A stretch of 64,000 bases of DNA from Gamarada debralockiae. Its lineage: Eukaryota; Ascomycota; Leotiomycetes; Helotiales; Hyphodiscaceae. This document shows, one piece after another, positions 50,601-61,941 of this stretch (position 1 is its first letter; every line of letters starts with the position of its first letter). Under the pieces are notes generated by a model. That model was not told the DNA's origin, ran no database searches, and was given only the letters and a program-made list of their open reading frames with translations. The stretch is taken from NCBI GenBank assembly GCA_002803225.1, contig NXFV01000964.1:62001-126000 (forward strand), given 5' to 3'. The position numbers were made by a program, and so were the translations under genes.

Positions 50601-52080
50601 ATGGCAGACGACTCTCCCTCTGCGAAGAGGTCAACTTCGCCAGCGATAATACCCATTCGCAGAGCGCTTACTGTAGAAGAGTCTGCTCAATTTCGACATC
50701 GACCGCCGACGAATCGCTTTTCGACGTCAACAGAAGCACCCAGTCCCGGCGCATCGAGGCGAAGGTCCTCAAACTTCTCCGAATACTCTCTGAACGAAGC
50801 GCGGAGGACATTCCAATCTTCTACCGATGACCTTCTATTACCCAAACCCAGCGTGACGGGAATCGAACCTAGTCATGACTCCTCAGCATGGCATTCAGCG
50901 CCGTTGGCATTTGCGCTGCTACCTGCGATAGGTGGCATGCTATTTCAAAATGGCAGCTCTGTTATTACCGACGTGATACTATTGGGCCTGGCTGCGATAT
51001 TCCTGAATTGGTCTGTTAGACTGCCATGGTAAGAATTTCAATCTGCCTGTTTTTATGTTCTGCGCTGACGTGTCTTCAAGGGATTGGTATCACTCGGCGC
51101 AAGCTATTCGGAAGACGGAAGAGTACAACGGCGATATAACTATGGAAGAGGAGAGCGAGGACGATGTATTAAGCTTCTCACATGCCACAATGGATGAGGT
51201 CCCAGAGGAAGAACAGACTTCCAAGCCAGCTACGAAACCCATTCGACGACTCCCAGCCCACAAAGCTGCCACGAACGAATTATATACACACGAAGTGCTC
51301 GCCCTATTATCATGCTTCCTTTTCCCTTTACTTGGCGCGTATCTACTACATACCATTCGCTCTCAATTATCGCGTCCTTCCGAAGGACTGGTGTCGAATT
51401 ACAACTTGACAATCTTCCTCCTTGCATCCGAACTGCGACCGATGGCACATCTTGTCAAGCTTATCCAGTCACGAACACTACATCTCCAGCGGGTCGTGAA
51501 TGCGAATCCCTACGATAATGTGAACGGAAAGGATACTGGTGAGATCAATGATCTTGTCCGAAGATTGGAGGACTTGGAAGCTCGAAGCTCCATAGCCGAA
51601 ACATCTCCCGGAAACAGCACTTCGGAACCTACTCTGAATGGAAAGCAATCAGCTGTGCTCACTGCTGAGGTCAGACGGACCCTGCAACCTGACCTTGACG
51701 CCCTCAACCGAGCAGTTCGCCGATACGAAAAGCGGGCAACTCTTCAAGCCTTTCAGACAGAGTCTAGATTACTCGATCTAGAAGCCAAGTTGAATGATGC
51801 TATCTCCCTGGCGGCAGCTGCCGCAAATAACGGACAGAGGCAGCGAGGATTCACGGGTATTATCGTTGAGTGGGTAGCAGCAGCAGTCGTTTTACCTCTC
51901 CAGGCGTTCGGCACCCTTGCAAGTCTTCCCTTCAAGACGATCATTGCCTTGATCAACTTTAGGAAGACGTCAGCGGTCGGACGTCAGCCAGCGGATAAGA
52001 CTCGAAAGAGTACGAATGGAAAGTATCCATCCCATGGCCGCGTGGGAGAACGTCTTCAAAGCAGGGCGAACAAGAGATGA
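50601..52080 (+). CDS. Uncharacterised fungal multi-pass membrane protein
   Basis: Exons 50601-51028 and 51081-52080 with a 52-bp intron (join LPWDWYHSAQAI) give 475 residues. The N-terminal 90 residues are Ser/Pro-rich and likely phosphorylated or disordered. Membrane segments: APLAFALLPAIGGMLF, VITDVILLGLAAIFLNW, then after an acidic loop (MEEESEDD) VLALLSCFLFPLLGAYLL and NLTIFLLASELRPMAHLVKL. A coiled-coil-like region (LDALNRAVRRYEKRATLQ) and a weaker hydrophobic stretch (VEWVAAAVVLPLQAFGTL) follow, ending in a basic tail. I do not recognise a named family; it has the look of a conserved Pezizomycotina protein of an internal membrane. Confidence 0.85.
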
Positions 52081-52512
52081 TCAAACATATATAATGTGTA
52101 GGTATATTCAAGGATTTAGGCGATGGAGTTCTGGATCTTTAGCGATGGAGTACAAGGACATACTTTTATTTTTATTTTTGGTTCACATAATTCCCTGTAT
52201 CATCACAAATGAGGGCATTTTAGACGACACTTCAAACTCCATTTCAAATTTCTTTCGAGTATCTTTTTTTATTCCATGATTCCTCTACTCCGAGGAGAAC
52301 GCGTGATGTATGACCGGAGTAACGGATGGGCTGTAGTGGTGCCAAGAACAGATATGTAGGGATCCGCAGGACGGGGGTAAGTACCGAGTACCCCACTATG
52401 CACACTTACGTTGCGAACAGCTACTCAGCGAAATAATATTTATGCTTTACAAAAGCCTCAATTATCGCCTACAAGGTCAGATTAATTTATTGGGGTCTCC
52501 AAAGCTCCTTTC

Positions 52513-52541
52513 AGCTCCAGATAGCTCCAGATAGCTCCAGA
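52513..52541 (+). repeat. Three 10-bp units AGCTCCAGAT before the hydrolase gene
   Basis: Three tandem copies (the last one imperfect) end 17 bp before the start codon at 52558, so they are part of the leader. Confidence 0.85.
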
Positions 52542-52557
52542 ATCGCCTTACCCAGCC

Positions 52558-54048
52558 ATGGTACTCAAGTCGGACATCACAATTGATACTGCCAAGTTTG
52601 AACCCGCTGCTATCTCCGAACAGACGGCGGAGCGTATGTGTCCCTATTTCTCGCATTATCCCCTGCTCGGGATATCTCGCGAGTTTTTAACTCTCTAGAC
52701 TTGTCTTAAGTGTAGACAACTCATGAGACATTGTCAAACTCCAAATTCTACCTTGTTAGGTAGTACTGACTCCGAGATTTGGCAGTCAACCAGCATATCA
52801 TTGATATCTTTGAGCCTGCACCAAAATGGTACGAGGTAAGTCTAGAAGTCCTTGAATTTTCTTGATCCAGTTCGTGCACGGCTGATTGTAGGGTGATTAG
52901 GTCGGCGCCCCCAGGTATCGCGAAATGCGCCACAATGGCGAGACTCCACTGCCACCGCCGAAGTTGTCACCGGAAGCTCTCGAGACAAGCATTCCCTCGC
53001 GCGATTCCGGCCGAGCGATTCCATGCCGATTGATGTACCCGTCTTCCCGCAAGACCCCGGAGGAACGGCAGAAGTGCCAGGGAACGGTTCTCCATATCCA
53101 CGGAGGCGGATGGGTTAGCAATCGTGTCACCAATCTGCATGGTTGTTACGATCTGACGAACTATTAGGTTCTAGGCGATCACAACTCGCATGATAATTTG
53201 CTGCAACATTATGCGAATGCTGGAGACTTGGCTGTCCTCTCTGCTGGGTACCGACTTGCCCCTGAGAATCCTTATCCCAATGGACCACAGGATTGCATTG
53301 ACGCCGGCGAATATCTGGCTAAAAACTCGGAGCAGGAGTATGGAGGTCCATTACGTTTCGTCGGTGGAGAGGTACGTTTCAAACATTCTTATTGGAATCT
53401 TTCGACACATTTGATATGATGATCAATCAAAGTTAAGGGATTTTACTGATGGAGCATTTTGCTCCCTGATTATTTCATGTTAACCATTTCTGACACTTTT
53501 TTTTCTATATATGTATATAAATCTTACTTCCATATCTCCTGGCGTTACTGACACCAAAGCCACAGTCCGCAGGCGCTCATCTATCTCTCGTCGTGACCTT
53601 CCACCTCCTTAAAACACAGCCCACCTTCAAACTCTCCGGCCTCCTCCTCCATTTCGGCTGCTACGACTTGTCAATGCTACCCATGGCGCGCAACTTCCAC
53701 AAAACCCTCATCCTCAACTACAAAATCATGGAGGAATTTGAGAAAGCCTTCCTCCCTGGCATGACCCTCCTTCAAAAGAAAGACCCTTCAATCTCCCCCT
53801 ACTACGAGGACCTCACACCATTCCGCGGCAAGCTTCCAAGCGCATTCTTCACTTGCGGGACTGAAGACCCGTTGCTAGATGACTCGATTGCTATGGCTAC
53901 GAAATGGATGGTTTCGGGAGGAGAGGCGATTATTAAGATTTATCCGGGGGCTTGCCATGGGTTTATTGGGTTTGCGCCGGATGTTTTAGAGGAGGCTGGG
54001 AAAGCATTGGCGGATACTAAGACTTATATTGAGCAGTGTATGGCTTAG
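52558..54048 (+). CDS. Alpha/beta hydrolase (esterase/lipase, HSL type)
   Basis: Probable carboxylesterase; the substrate is unknown. Five exons (52558-52633, 52786-52835, 52901-53113, 53168-53371, 53566-54048) join in phase to 341 residues. HIHGGGW is the oxyanion-hole motif, and the next join gives WVLGDHNSHDN. GYRLAPENPYPNGPQD follows. The join at 53371/53566 makes VGGESAGAHLSLV, so the nucleophile Ser is the first residue after a 194-bp intron. TCGTEDPLLDD holds the acid and GACHGF the His, so the triad is complete. Four introns of 54-194 bp are unusually many and uneven for a gene of this size. The short MVLKSDITIDTAKFEPAAIS start is preceded by the 10-bp repeat. Confidence 0.9.
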
Positions 54049-55545
54049 ATTTCGTTGCGTTTCTGGAGGAGGATTTTAGATTGGGAAAGATGAGGAGTTC
54101 ACAGGATCCGCCGGACGGGTGGCTGTAGTCAATATGGTAGCAATCGAAAGTCTTGATCTCACGTTGGATCTCTGACTTCCTTGATGTCCTGAACATCACA
54201 CTCAATGAGAAAAAGCTGTTTACTCGTATTGCTGACTCTTAACCACAAGAAAGAATCTCTCCAGAGCTAATACACACCCATTCATGATAGCGTAGGAGCT
54301 CAGGAAAGTTTGGGAATGTTTTGGGTGTGTTAGTCGGACGAAGAATCATTCGTTGCGACTAAGTTAGCAGCCTCGCTTACACGACGGAGGCAAGTCCGCC
54401 CCTCCGAGTTCACTTTCAAGTCCTCAACGGCATCAACCGTTGGAAATCACCTTCAGGCAATCCTACGCCATCGGAACGCAGCTTGACCGGGAATCTGGAA
54501 TCGAGGGGCTGCAACACAAGCACGTCCTCTTTGTGTAAGCCGAAAGCTGCACCGAAGCAGCCCTCAGCACAGCTTACCAGTTGCCACGCTTCCGTGAAGC
54601 TCAACCCTATACTCTTCCCCCTTCTGATGATATTCACAAATGTGTTCCTTGCATGATGTTATCTTTGTATCTCAGCAAGTTCCAGTGTGCTCAGAGAGTG
54701 CGGAGCGCTTTCATACTACCAGCGAAGACTTGATGGTGCTCTCAAAATGATTCTCCTGAGTGCCGAAGAGAGTACACGATAGTCGCGGCCTCTTGCATGA
54801 TCTATAAAACATGTTTGCATTTCGTCCTCGGTTTCTCAGAGACTTTGCGTCCTCGAAACTGACATGTTTCTGTGTCTGATGTTGTTCAGAATAGGCTCTG
54901 CGCCTCATTTGTACAATTTGGCGCTAGCCCGATTTGGTTCTGAATAGAAAGCAGCTTCTGTTCAAGCCACCAAACCACTAAGATCCCAGATGATGCTCAA
55001 TACTTATATTTCTCTCAATAGACATGTGAATGCATGTTTCGAATCTCTCAAATCTCGTATTTGGGCCCTGGTGGTCCTTAGAGGCGGCCGTTGGTGGATG
55101 TTCCTATTGACGTTTATTGGCTTCTTATTGACGGCTCTATACGCAATGATCTTCAACATCCCTCAACTTTGCTATTGATAACTATTGAGATGGCCCTCCT
55201 ATTGGAGATGGTTCATATAGATGCTTCAAATCTCCATGAGATCACTGACTTACTTCTCTTTCAAACAAATTGAATCATTCTTCAACAAACTCCTTCGCAG
55301 ACGTCCTCCTTTACACCACTTGACTCCCCGATCTCAGAGCGTTGTTTACCTCCTTTGTTTCCCGAAACCCCTCACTACCTCTTTCTCTCTAGTAGAAACA
55401 ACGACCGCAAGCATCCCCGTTGCCCTTTAATCCTGAACTCAAGACTTCGACCACCATATCAATCTGCCATCTCTCTTGGCCTTTGATCGATCATTGCCTT
55501 CGAACTTCTCATTCTTCTCATTCACCGCAAAACTCATCCACCAAA
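54049..55545. other. Intergenic region before the Ste3 gene
   Basis: No supported gene. Short frames such as 54416-54637 minus show no motif. The last 200 bp are pyrimidine-rich and look like the STE3 leader. Confidence 0.45.
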
Positions 55546-57386
55546 ATGTCCGCCACCGAAGCTTCCGTGGTCTATCCGCTCACTGCCAACGCAGTTTTGA
55601 TACCCACCTTTGCAGGCGTGGGTATCCTCTGTAACATCGTCCCTTTGATTATCCTCTTCCGAGTCAGAAATCTTGCGGCTGTAACCCTGATTGGAACCAC
55701 CATGCTCATAAATACGTGGACTTTCATCAACGCTTGCACCTGGCCGACGGACGACTTTGCAAGTTGGTGGAACGGAGTTGGACTCTGCGACATAGAATCA
55801 ACACTCAGGACTCCTCTTTACAGTTTATTGGCGCTCGCCGTCTGCGTTCTTACCAGGGATCTGGCTAGAGCCGTCGATGTGGACAATCCTCGCCTCTTCG
55901 AAACTCCATCAAAGAGACGCAGACGAATTGTATTTGACGTCCTCTGTATCTTCGGTCTCCCACTCATCCAATTGCCTCTGCATTATGTCGTCCAGTACAA
56001 CCGATACTCTATCATCGCCATATATGGCTGCGTTGATCTACTCGATAATAGCTGGCCTAGAATTGTTCTATTGTCAATGTGGCCCATGTTGGTTGGACTT
56101 CTCAACTGCTATTATTCCCGTATGTCCTCTCGTACGACTTTTGGTTTATCGTCACTAATGCCAAATTCGTAGTGTTGACAATCTTCCGTCTCCGCAAACA
56201 CCGTGGTAGGCTGTCCAGCACGCTCTCACGCACCGGCTCCGGACTCGACGCTAGGAAGTTCCTGAAGCTCTTCGCAATGACCTCGGTCGTCTTGATTATC
56301 TACCTGCCCGTCATATGCTACTTCTTCTATACCAACATCCCCAACCCTTTCGTTGCCTATTCCTGGAATAGAATTCACGATCCGGTTGTCTGGAACTATG
56401 TCATCTACTTCCGCACAGCCGACTATCCCGACGTCCAATACTGGCCCTGGGTTCCAATCGGGCTTGCCTTCATCCTTTTCTCCTGGTATGGTCTTACTCA
56501 CGAAGCCATCGAGTGCTACAGACGCTTCCTCGTCATATGCGGCCTCAGTAAGTTCTGGCCAACTCTCAAGGAGCCTTACCAGCGGAAAAGAAATATCAGA
56601 GCCACCATGAGTACCCGACAAAGCTGGGTGGCCAAATTCGACATGCTCGAAAAGGCTGCTAATTACCTGGATGGTGCGAAGCAGAAGAGCCGAGGAAGCC
56701 AAGCTACGACCTCTACCGGTGCAAGGTAAGTTGTGCCTGCTTTATCAGTCTCGACACAAGCTAATATCCATCACAGCACCGACGATACGAACAAAAAGAA
56801 AAACAAGTCGTCGACATCCAGCGACCCGGATATCATATCGCCAGTGACCTCCTCCAGCTACTCAGCCGAGAAGTTTGGCACTGAAGTGCGAGAGATCGAG
56901 AGTCCTGGTCTGGTAGCAACCAATCCGCCTACCAATCGCGGTTTCTTCTCTGCCTTCCGCACACATATCAATCTTCCCGTCCCACTTTTTACTTCCTCAT
57001 CGAAAAAGTGCGCCAGCCCAACCCAAGCTCCTCACACTTCCGTTGACCACGATCTCGAAAAGCAAGCTGATGCCATTGACACTCGACACACTTTCACAAC
57101 GGATAATACGGTTGAGACTAATATCTGGAGCAGCCGCTCTGTTGATGAGGAAGAGCACGTCGATCCTGCGTCGCCGAAGATGGGCACACGAGCCTATCGT
57201 GAGCGCGAGAGACGCGAGAGGGAGCGACTCGAGAGCAGAAAGAGGAATGGCATGACTATACTGGTTGCTGATAACGTTCGGGTTGGGGAGTTGCCTCTCC
57301 AGGGCTCGGAGCCGGACAACGAATATGGTGGTGTGGAAGTTAAGCGGTCGCTGGTTCAGAAGGAGGAGGCGGCGTCCAGACCTTAG
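55546..57386 (+). CDS. STE3: Ste3-type G protein-coupled pheromone receptor
   Basis: Seven-helix receptor at the plasma membrane for the lipid-modified a-factor-type pheromone, signalling through a heterotrimeric G protein. Exons 55546-56119, 56173-56725 and 56777-57386 join in phase to 578 residues. Helices include VLIPTFAGVGILCNIVPLI, LIGTTMLINTWTFINAC, LYSLLALAVCVLTRDLA, RRIVFDVLCIFGLPLIQL, IVLLSMWPMLVGLLNCYY, FAMTSVVLIIYLPVICYFFY and WPWVPIGLAFILFSWYGL. Arg/Lys-rich loops (SKRRRRIV, RLRKHRGR) lie on the cytosolic side. The C-terminal tail of about 220 residues is Ser/Thr-rich and charged, consistent with regulation by phosphorylation. The start at 55546 follows CACCAAA and begins with the outside segment MSATEASVVYPLTA. 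Confidence 0.93.
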
Positions 57387-57966
57387 AACTTAGGTTCTGT
57401 CTTTGAGTTTGGATTTTGCGTCGAAAATCAGCTTCCCTTTTACATCCCTTCCTAGCCCACCCTCGACACTGGGCGCACACAAACGGTCTTTCCTTGTCTC
57501 TCATACCCATCTCTTTCACTCATTCAGAAGCGGAGCTTTTTCTTTTAAGGAGATGGTAAGGAGCACTTGGGAACGAGAAGGATGCAGTACGCATATCAAT
57601 AGCCTCTCGCCATCCCTAGGTTGTATCTATGGAACGCGATGTGTTTTCCTTTTTCCTTTTTGAGATTTGGAAGGTGATGATAATAGTGCGTTCGTAGAAA
57701 ATTCCCAGAAACCCGAAAAGAATGGATAAATATCTCGGACCAATTCGCTCTCCCCAACAAATTCTGAAATTGCAATAATGCGCATCTATGTGGCTTGGTT
57801 CTTGCTATCTATTTTTCTAACATAGGACAGGAGCCGTTCAGGACAATCACGTGCTGGTATACCAATCTCGCGTTGGGCCTGAAAGCCAGCCCGTCTCTTG
57901 CGTCCACTTCCTTCTTCACCAACACTTCCAACAGCACCCAAACTTCAGCAACGAAAACAAATCAAA
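57387..57966. other. Intergenic region, STE3 3' end to MYND gene
   Basis: No gene seen. CACGTG at 57848-57853 lies 114 bp before the next start codon. Confidence 0.4.
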
Positions 57967-58630
57967 ATGTCGACCAATTCCACCCCTCCATGTCTCATCT
58001 GCGCCTACCCATCGTCCTCTCGCTGCGCAGGATGTAGACAAGCCTCCTATTGCTCGAAAGAACACCAAAAGATCGTCCGTCCTACCTCTCCTATGGCATC
58101 ATCAATCTAACATCCCACAGGCCTGGCCCAAACACAAAAAACTGTGCAAAATCTACCAGAAGGACCATCCTCCCTCTACCGATACATATTGTGGACTCTG
58201 CGGCGCAACCAACAACTTGACGAAGACAGAATGCTGCAATCGTACCATTTGCGACGACGAAGGTTCCTACCAGCCCTTCACGTACTCCAACGTCTCTTGC
58301 TTACGAAACCACATGCGGTATACTGTCTGCGCGTTCCATTTCACGGAATCTCATGATACGGGGGTGGGATGGAAGGAGTGTGGGAAGTGTACGCAGGGGT
58401 TTATGAGGAAGGAGGATTTGGTTGCGAAGGGGACGAGCTCGTTTAATTTTAGGGAGGATGAGTGGACTGATGCGCCGAGTTTTGAGAAGACGATGTGTGT
58501 GGGTTGTGGGAAGCAGGTTAAGACTGCTTGTGAGGCGTTTAGTTATGCGGGTGGTGGTGTGCAATGTACGAGGTGTTTGGGTGGGATGGGGTTTGGGGGC
58601 GTGAGTGCGATGGATAGTAGGAGGGGTTAA
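57967..58630 (+). CDS. MYND-type zinc-finger protein
   Basis: Exons 57967-58074 and 58121-58630 with a 46-bp intron (donor GTCCGT) give 205 residues. The N-terminal MYND finger is CLICAYPSSSRCAGCRQASY, then CSKEHQKIAWPKHKKLC, completed only by the splice. The rest is a second Cys/His-rich region (YCGLCG, TECCNRTICDDE, CAFHF, CGKC, CVGCGK, CTRC) that could bind further zinc. MYND fingers mediate protein contacts; the partner is unknown. The gene lies 70 bp before a MITE. Confidence 0.88.
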
Positions 58631-58697
58631 TTGCGGACATTGGGCAGAGGAGAGTGGAGAAGGCGGCTCCCACCATTTCACCCGAGAGCATTCGGTA

Positions 58698-58935
58698 TCG
58701 GGTGAGGGTGGTCAATACGCAAATCACCAGCAATACGCAAATTTTATTATGTCTTAATCATAAATCTAAACATAGTTTGTAAAGTAAGACTATTGATAGC
58801 CTTTTTATCTGCTATTATACTTAGCATAATTTTTTTTAATAACTTAATATTCCTTAGAGTTATAGCTAGGTAAAATAAAAATTTTGAATGGGTTGCGTAT
58901 TGCTGGCTATTTGCGCATTGCCCACCCTCACCCAA
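58698..58935. mobile_element. MITE, 238 bp, with long terminal inverted repeats and TA target duplication
   Basis: The left end TCGGGTGAGGGTGG and the right end CCACCCTCACCCAA are inverted repeats that continue inward for about 43 bp with a few mismatches. Each arm holds an AATACGCAA/AGCAATACGCAA subrepeat. The element is flanked on both sides by TA (58696-58697 and 58936-58937), as expected for Tc1/mariner-type insertion. The centre is very AT-rich and encodes nothing, so it must have been moved by a transposase encoded elsewhere. Confidence 0.85.
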
Positions 58936-58937
58936 TA

Positions 58938-60162
58938 GGCAACTATACTTACCGGCTGGCTAAGATAGTGGGAATGAATCAATACGGCAAGGAGGCACGA
59001 GAGCAATTGAATACTCTGCATCAATGGCGTTTTGTCCTTTTCCAAGTTCCCATCACCTCATTCCCAAGACAGGAGGTCTCGTTTTCGACATGTCAGATTA
59101 CACAAGTTTCCATTGCTTTTCCTTTCGACGATCACGAACCTGACGTTTCACAGAACAGCTGCAGGCACAGACCACCCATCCCCCACCGGCGTCATATTGC
59201 ATAATCACGGCACACTTTATTGGGAGCAGGGCTACACCGACAATTATTTCTGCTCGTGATTTTTGGCATTCAATATAACCCAGGACCAGGTCTGCCAGAA
59301 CCCCCGGCAAAGATATTGATTTCCGGGGATGAGATTGCGAGCGTTGGGTTTGTAGATTAATTGGGTTAGGATGGAGGGAGGGATTCCCAAGGCCGGTCCA
59401 GGCCGCTGGTGTGCATTTTCGTGTTCCCGTCTCTTGGAATGGTGCAGCATCTCATGATCGAGTACGGTTGTCATACGGAACAGACGGAGCCGCAACGCAT
59501 AAGTCTCACCTGAGGAACAAATGTACGCTTTGACCAGGACTCGCAAGTAGCAACTGTAGAGTAAGCAGCCAGAGAACAAAGATGGCCAAAGCGACGAAGA
59601 CTATTTTGGTCTTGGAACGAATCCTGCATGATCCCCGACAAATGGTTTGCAGAAAACTGTTCCTTTTCGAAGGTTGAAGGCCTTTGATAGGGGGTCCGTT
59701 GAATGTAGCGACCCACTACTGCCCTCAAGACCGGTTCTTGCACGAGCCCTATAGTTTACCATTGTTCCCTCCATGCTGGGACCTTGTCTCCTGGCTCATT
59801 TTTGGCCGTTGAACAGGGGAAATTGAAGACGGCGAAAATCCAGTTGGACGAGTTGGGTTGAGACGCGACGAAGAGAGAGCCTTTTCTGATTGAGCGTGCA
59901 CCACTCTAATGTGTAGCCCTGTCCGCACATTCTTTGCCTGATACTTCGTACTTTGATTTTAAATTCTTACACACTTGGATTCTTTCAATCCTCATCGACG
60001 ATTTTGCAATACGTTTTTGAGGAAGACAGGAGATGCGCTCAGAATGATTGACCCTTTAGCACTGAGAATTCAGGCATCTCATCTCACTCACTACCACCAG
60101 TCGCCTAAAACGTCCTGCAGCTCCCCTTTCTTGCCGCATCACACTGCATTAGCACCGATTAA
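58938..60162. other. Intergenic region, possible hidden first exon of ERF4
   Basis: No supported gene. The start codon of the Erf4 gene is not in its open frame, so an upstream exon is likely in 59.9-60.15 kb. Candidate ATGs lie at 59975 and 60044; the donor is not resolved. Confidence 0.4.
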
Positions 60163-61941
60163 TACCAGAAGAACGCAACTACGCAAACCCTATCAATTTC
60201 TTCATCAAATCGACATTATTGTGCAACAGCGACGACGACAACAAAAGATATCGCCGTATCATCTAAACCCTCTCAGGGACGACCCAAGCGCCGCGAAGGC
60301 ATCGTCCCAACGGCCTCACAAGCTGGCCCATCAACCGCTCGCACGAACCCATCCGCCATAGCATCCTCTCAATTGGACTCCAATGCGCACGTCGCAGCAA
60401 GCGCCAATCCGCGAATCCCATCTCCCAGCTTCCAACCTCCCTATCCATCTCCCTCCCCAATTCCTGCCTCATCAACACCAGAACCACACCTCCGCATAAG
60501 CAGTCCCACTCGCTGGAGTCTGCGAAACGCTTTCATCGGTGGCGGGAACCCCGATTTCTCTTCTCCATTCCGTAGCCGTGCTGGTAGTAACGCTTCTTCG
60601 AGACCGCGACGACTGGGTGGTGGACGATTGTGGAATCCGACGAATTCGACACCCAGAGTTTATCCGCAGACTCGGACACAACTTACACGTACGAGAAGGA
60701 GGAATCGATCGGAGGTTGAAGAGAGGACTGTGATTGCAATACCTCTTTCACATCCTGATATCGGATCTCCGAAGGAAGGGGGTGGTGCACCGGGCGAATA
60801 TCCGCTGTTAACGTTACCAGAACAGAGACAGAAGAGGCATTCTGCGTCCACGAGGGCGAGTTTACAGGTTGAGAGGAGTGGGAGTTCGAACGGGAACAGC
60901 AATCGTATCTCCTTACCAAGGAGTGTGAGCATTGATATTGCACGAAGGAAGAGTGGTGATTCTCCTCCTTTACAGGAGTCGAAACTTGATAAGGGGAAGG
61001 GAAGAGCTGTTGATTTCTACCAAGACGAGACGACACTCAAGCAATTGGAGAGGAAACCGACGGGATATAGGAAACGCGGACAGAGTATATCGAATCTACC
61101 TACAGCACCAGTACCAGGTCTCTCCTTTGACAAAGGAAAAGGCAAAGCAATCATGTCTACCGATCTCGAACGAGGCCCCGCGACCCAAACCTCCTACGAA
61201 CCAGGCGGGACGTCGAACCTCCCTCGCAATGCATCGAACACCTCTCTCCCAACGGGCATCGGCCCCGCAATGTCCTCGAATAACACTTCAATCATCGGCT
61301 CCGATGGACCGCCCACAAATCCTGCAGAAGAATGGGGACCTCAACACCCATGTTTCCCACACATGAACCCACATGTCCCGCTGTCGTCACCCCTCTACCA
61401 ATCTACGCGAATAATTCGGATTCGAAGGGACTGGATGCTTGAGGGCGATCTAGCGCCTACATTTTCCAACCTCTATCCCGAAATCCTCGATCCAGCCGGT
61501 GTATCGGAACAAGAGTTCCGCACGGTGATAGAGAAGGTCAATAATGAGTTAATACCGGCCTTCAATCCTTGGTCACCACGAAATTTGTTCGATGGAATGA
61601 TGGGCTTATTGACGGGGTGGATATGGGACGATTTAGGGCTCACGGGCGTGAAAGGGAGACTCAGGAAGGTGGAGAAGTACCTTGAAGAGTGGAACCTTGA
61701 GATGGAGAGGAGAAGTAAAGAGGGGGTGGGAAGTGCGCCTAGGATTGTGAGTCTGAGGAGGACGGGGTATATGAATGTAAGTCGAGCCCGCCCTCCCTCT
61801 TTCCATCGAGGGACGAAAGAACAAGAAGCTAACAGACATCTACAGCTCGACATCCAAGTCCCCGACCCTGAAGTCGCATATCCCATTTCCGCACCTGGCG
61901 ACGAGAGAACAGACACAGGGTTATCAAGGACCTCACAATAA
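60163..61941 (+). CDS. ERF4: Erf4-domain protein, Ras palmitoyltransferase subunit
   Basis: Partner of the DHHC enzyme Erf2 in palmitoylating Ras at the ER/Golgi. The coding frame is open from 60163, after a TAA, to an intron at 61777-61845 (69 bp, stop-free), and ends at 61941. The first 370 or so residues are Ser/Pro/Arg-rich and low-complexity, with KGKGRAV and KGKGKAI patches. The Erf4 domain follows: HPCFPHMNPHVPLSSPLY, RIIRIRRDWMLEGDLAPTF, NLYPEILDPAGVSEQEFRTV, FNPWSPRNLFDGMMGLLTGW, IWDDLGLTGVKGRLRKVE, ending IVSLRRTGYMN, which splices to LDIQVPDPE. No in-frame ATG precedes the domain early enough, so the start lies in a separate upstream exon; an acceptor at 60168 would suit. The long disordered N terminus is typical of filamentous fungi. 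Confidence 0.85.
   Translation, partial: YQKNATTQTLSISSSNRHYCATATTTTKDIAVSSKPSQGRPKRREGIVPTASQAGPSTARTNPSAIASSQLDSNAHVAASANPRIPSPSFQPPYPSPSPIPASSTPEPHLRISSPTRWSLRNAFIGGGNPDFSSPFRSRAGSNASSRPRRLGGGRLWNPTNSTPRVYPQTRTQLTRTRRRNRSEVEERTVIAIPLSHPDIGSPKEGGGAPGEYPLLTLPEQRQKRHSASTRASLQVERSGSSNGNSNRISLPRSVSIDIARRKSGDSPPLQESKLDKGKGRAVDFYQDETTLKQLERKPTGYRKRGQSISNLPTAPVPGLSFDKGKGKAIMSTDLERGPATQTSYEPGGTSNLPRNASNTSLPTGIGPAMSSNNTSIIGSDGPPTNPAEEWGPQHPCFPHMNPHVPLSSPLYQSTRIIRIRRDWMLEGDLAPTFSNLYPEILDPAGVSEQEFRTVIEKVNNELIPAFNPWSPRNLFDGMMGLLTGWIWDDLGLTGVKGRLRKVEKYLEEWNLEMERRSKEGVGSAPRIVSLRRTGYMNVSRARPPSFHRGTKEQEANRHLQLDIQVPDPEVAYPISAPGDERTDTGLSRTSQ

Noticed and set aside
46368..55546. A mating-type-like locus because STE3, a STE7 relic and HET lie close together.
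   Set aside because: No MAT alpha-box or HMG gene and no SLA2 or APN2 neighbour was seen; the grouping is probably chance.
57400..57663. 86-codon frame after STE3.
   Set aside because: Lies in the STE3 3' UTR and has low-complexity Ser/Phe content.
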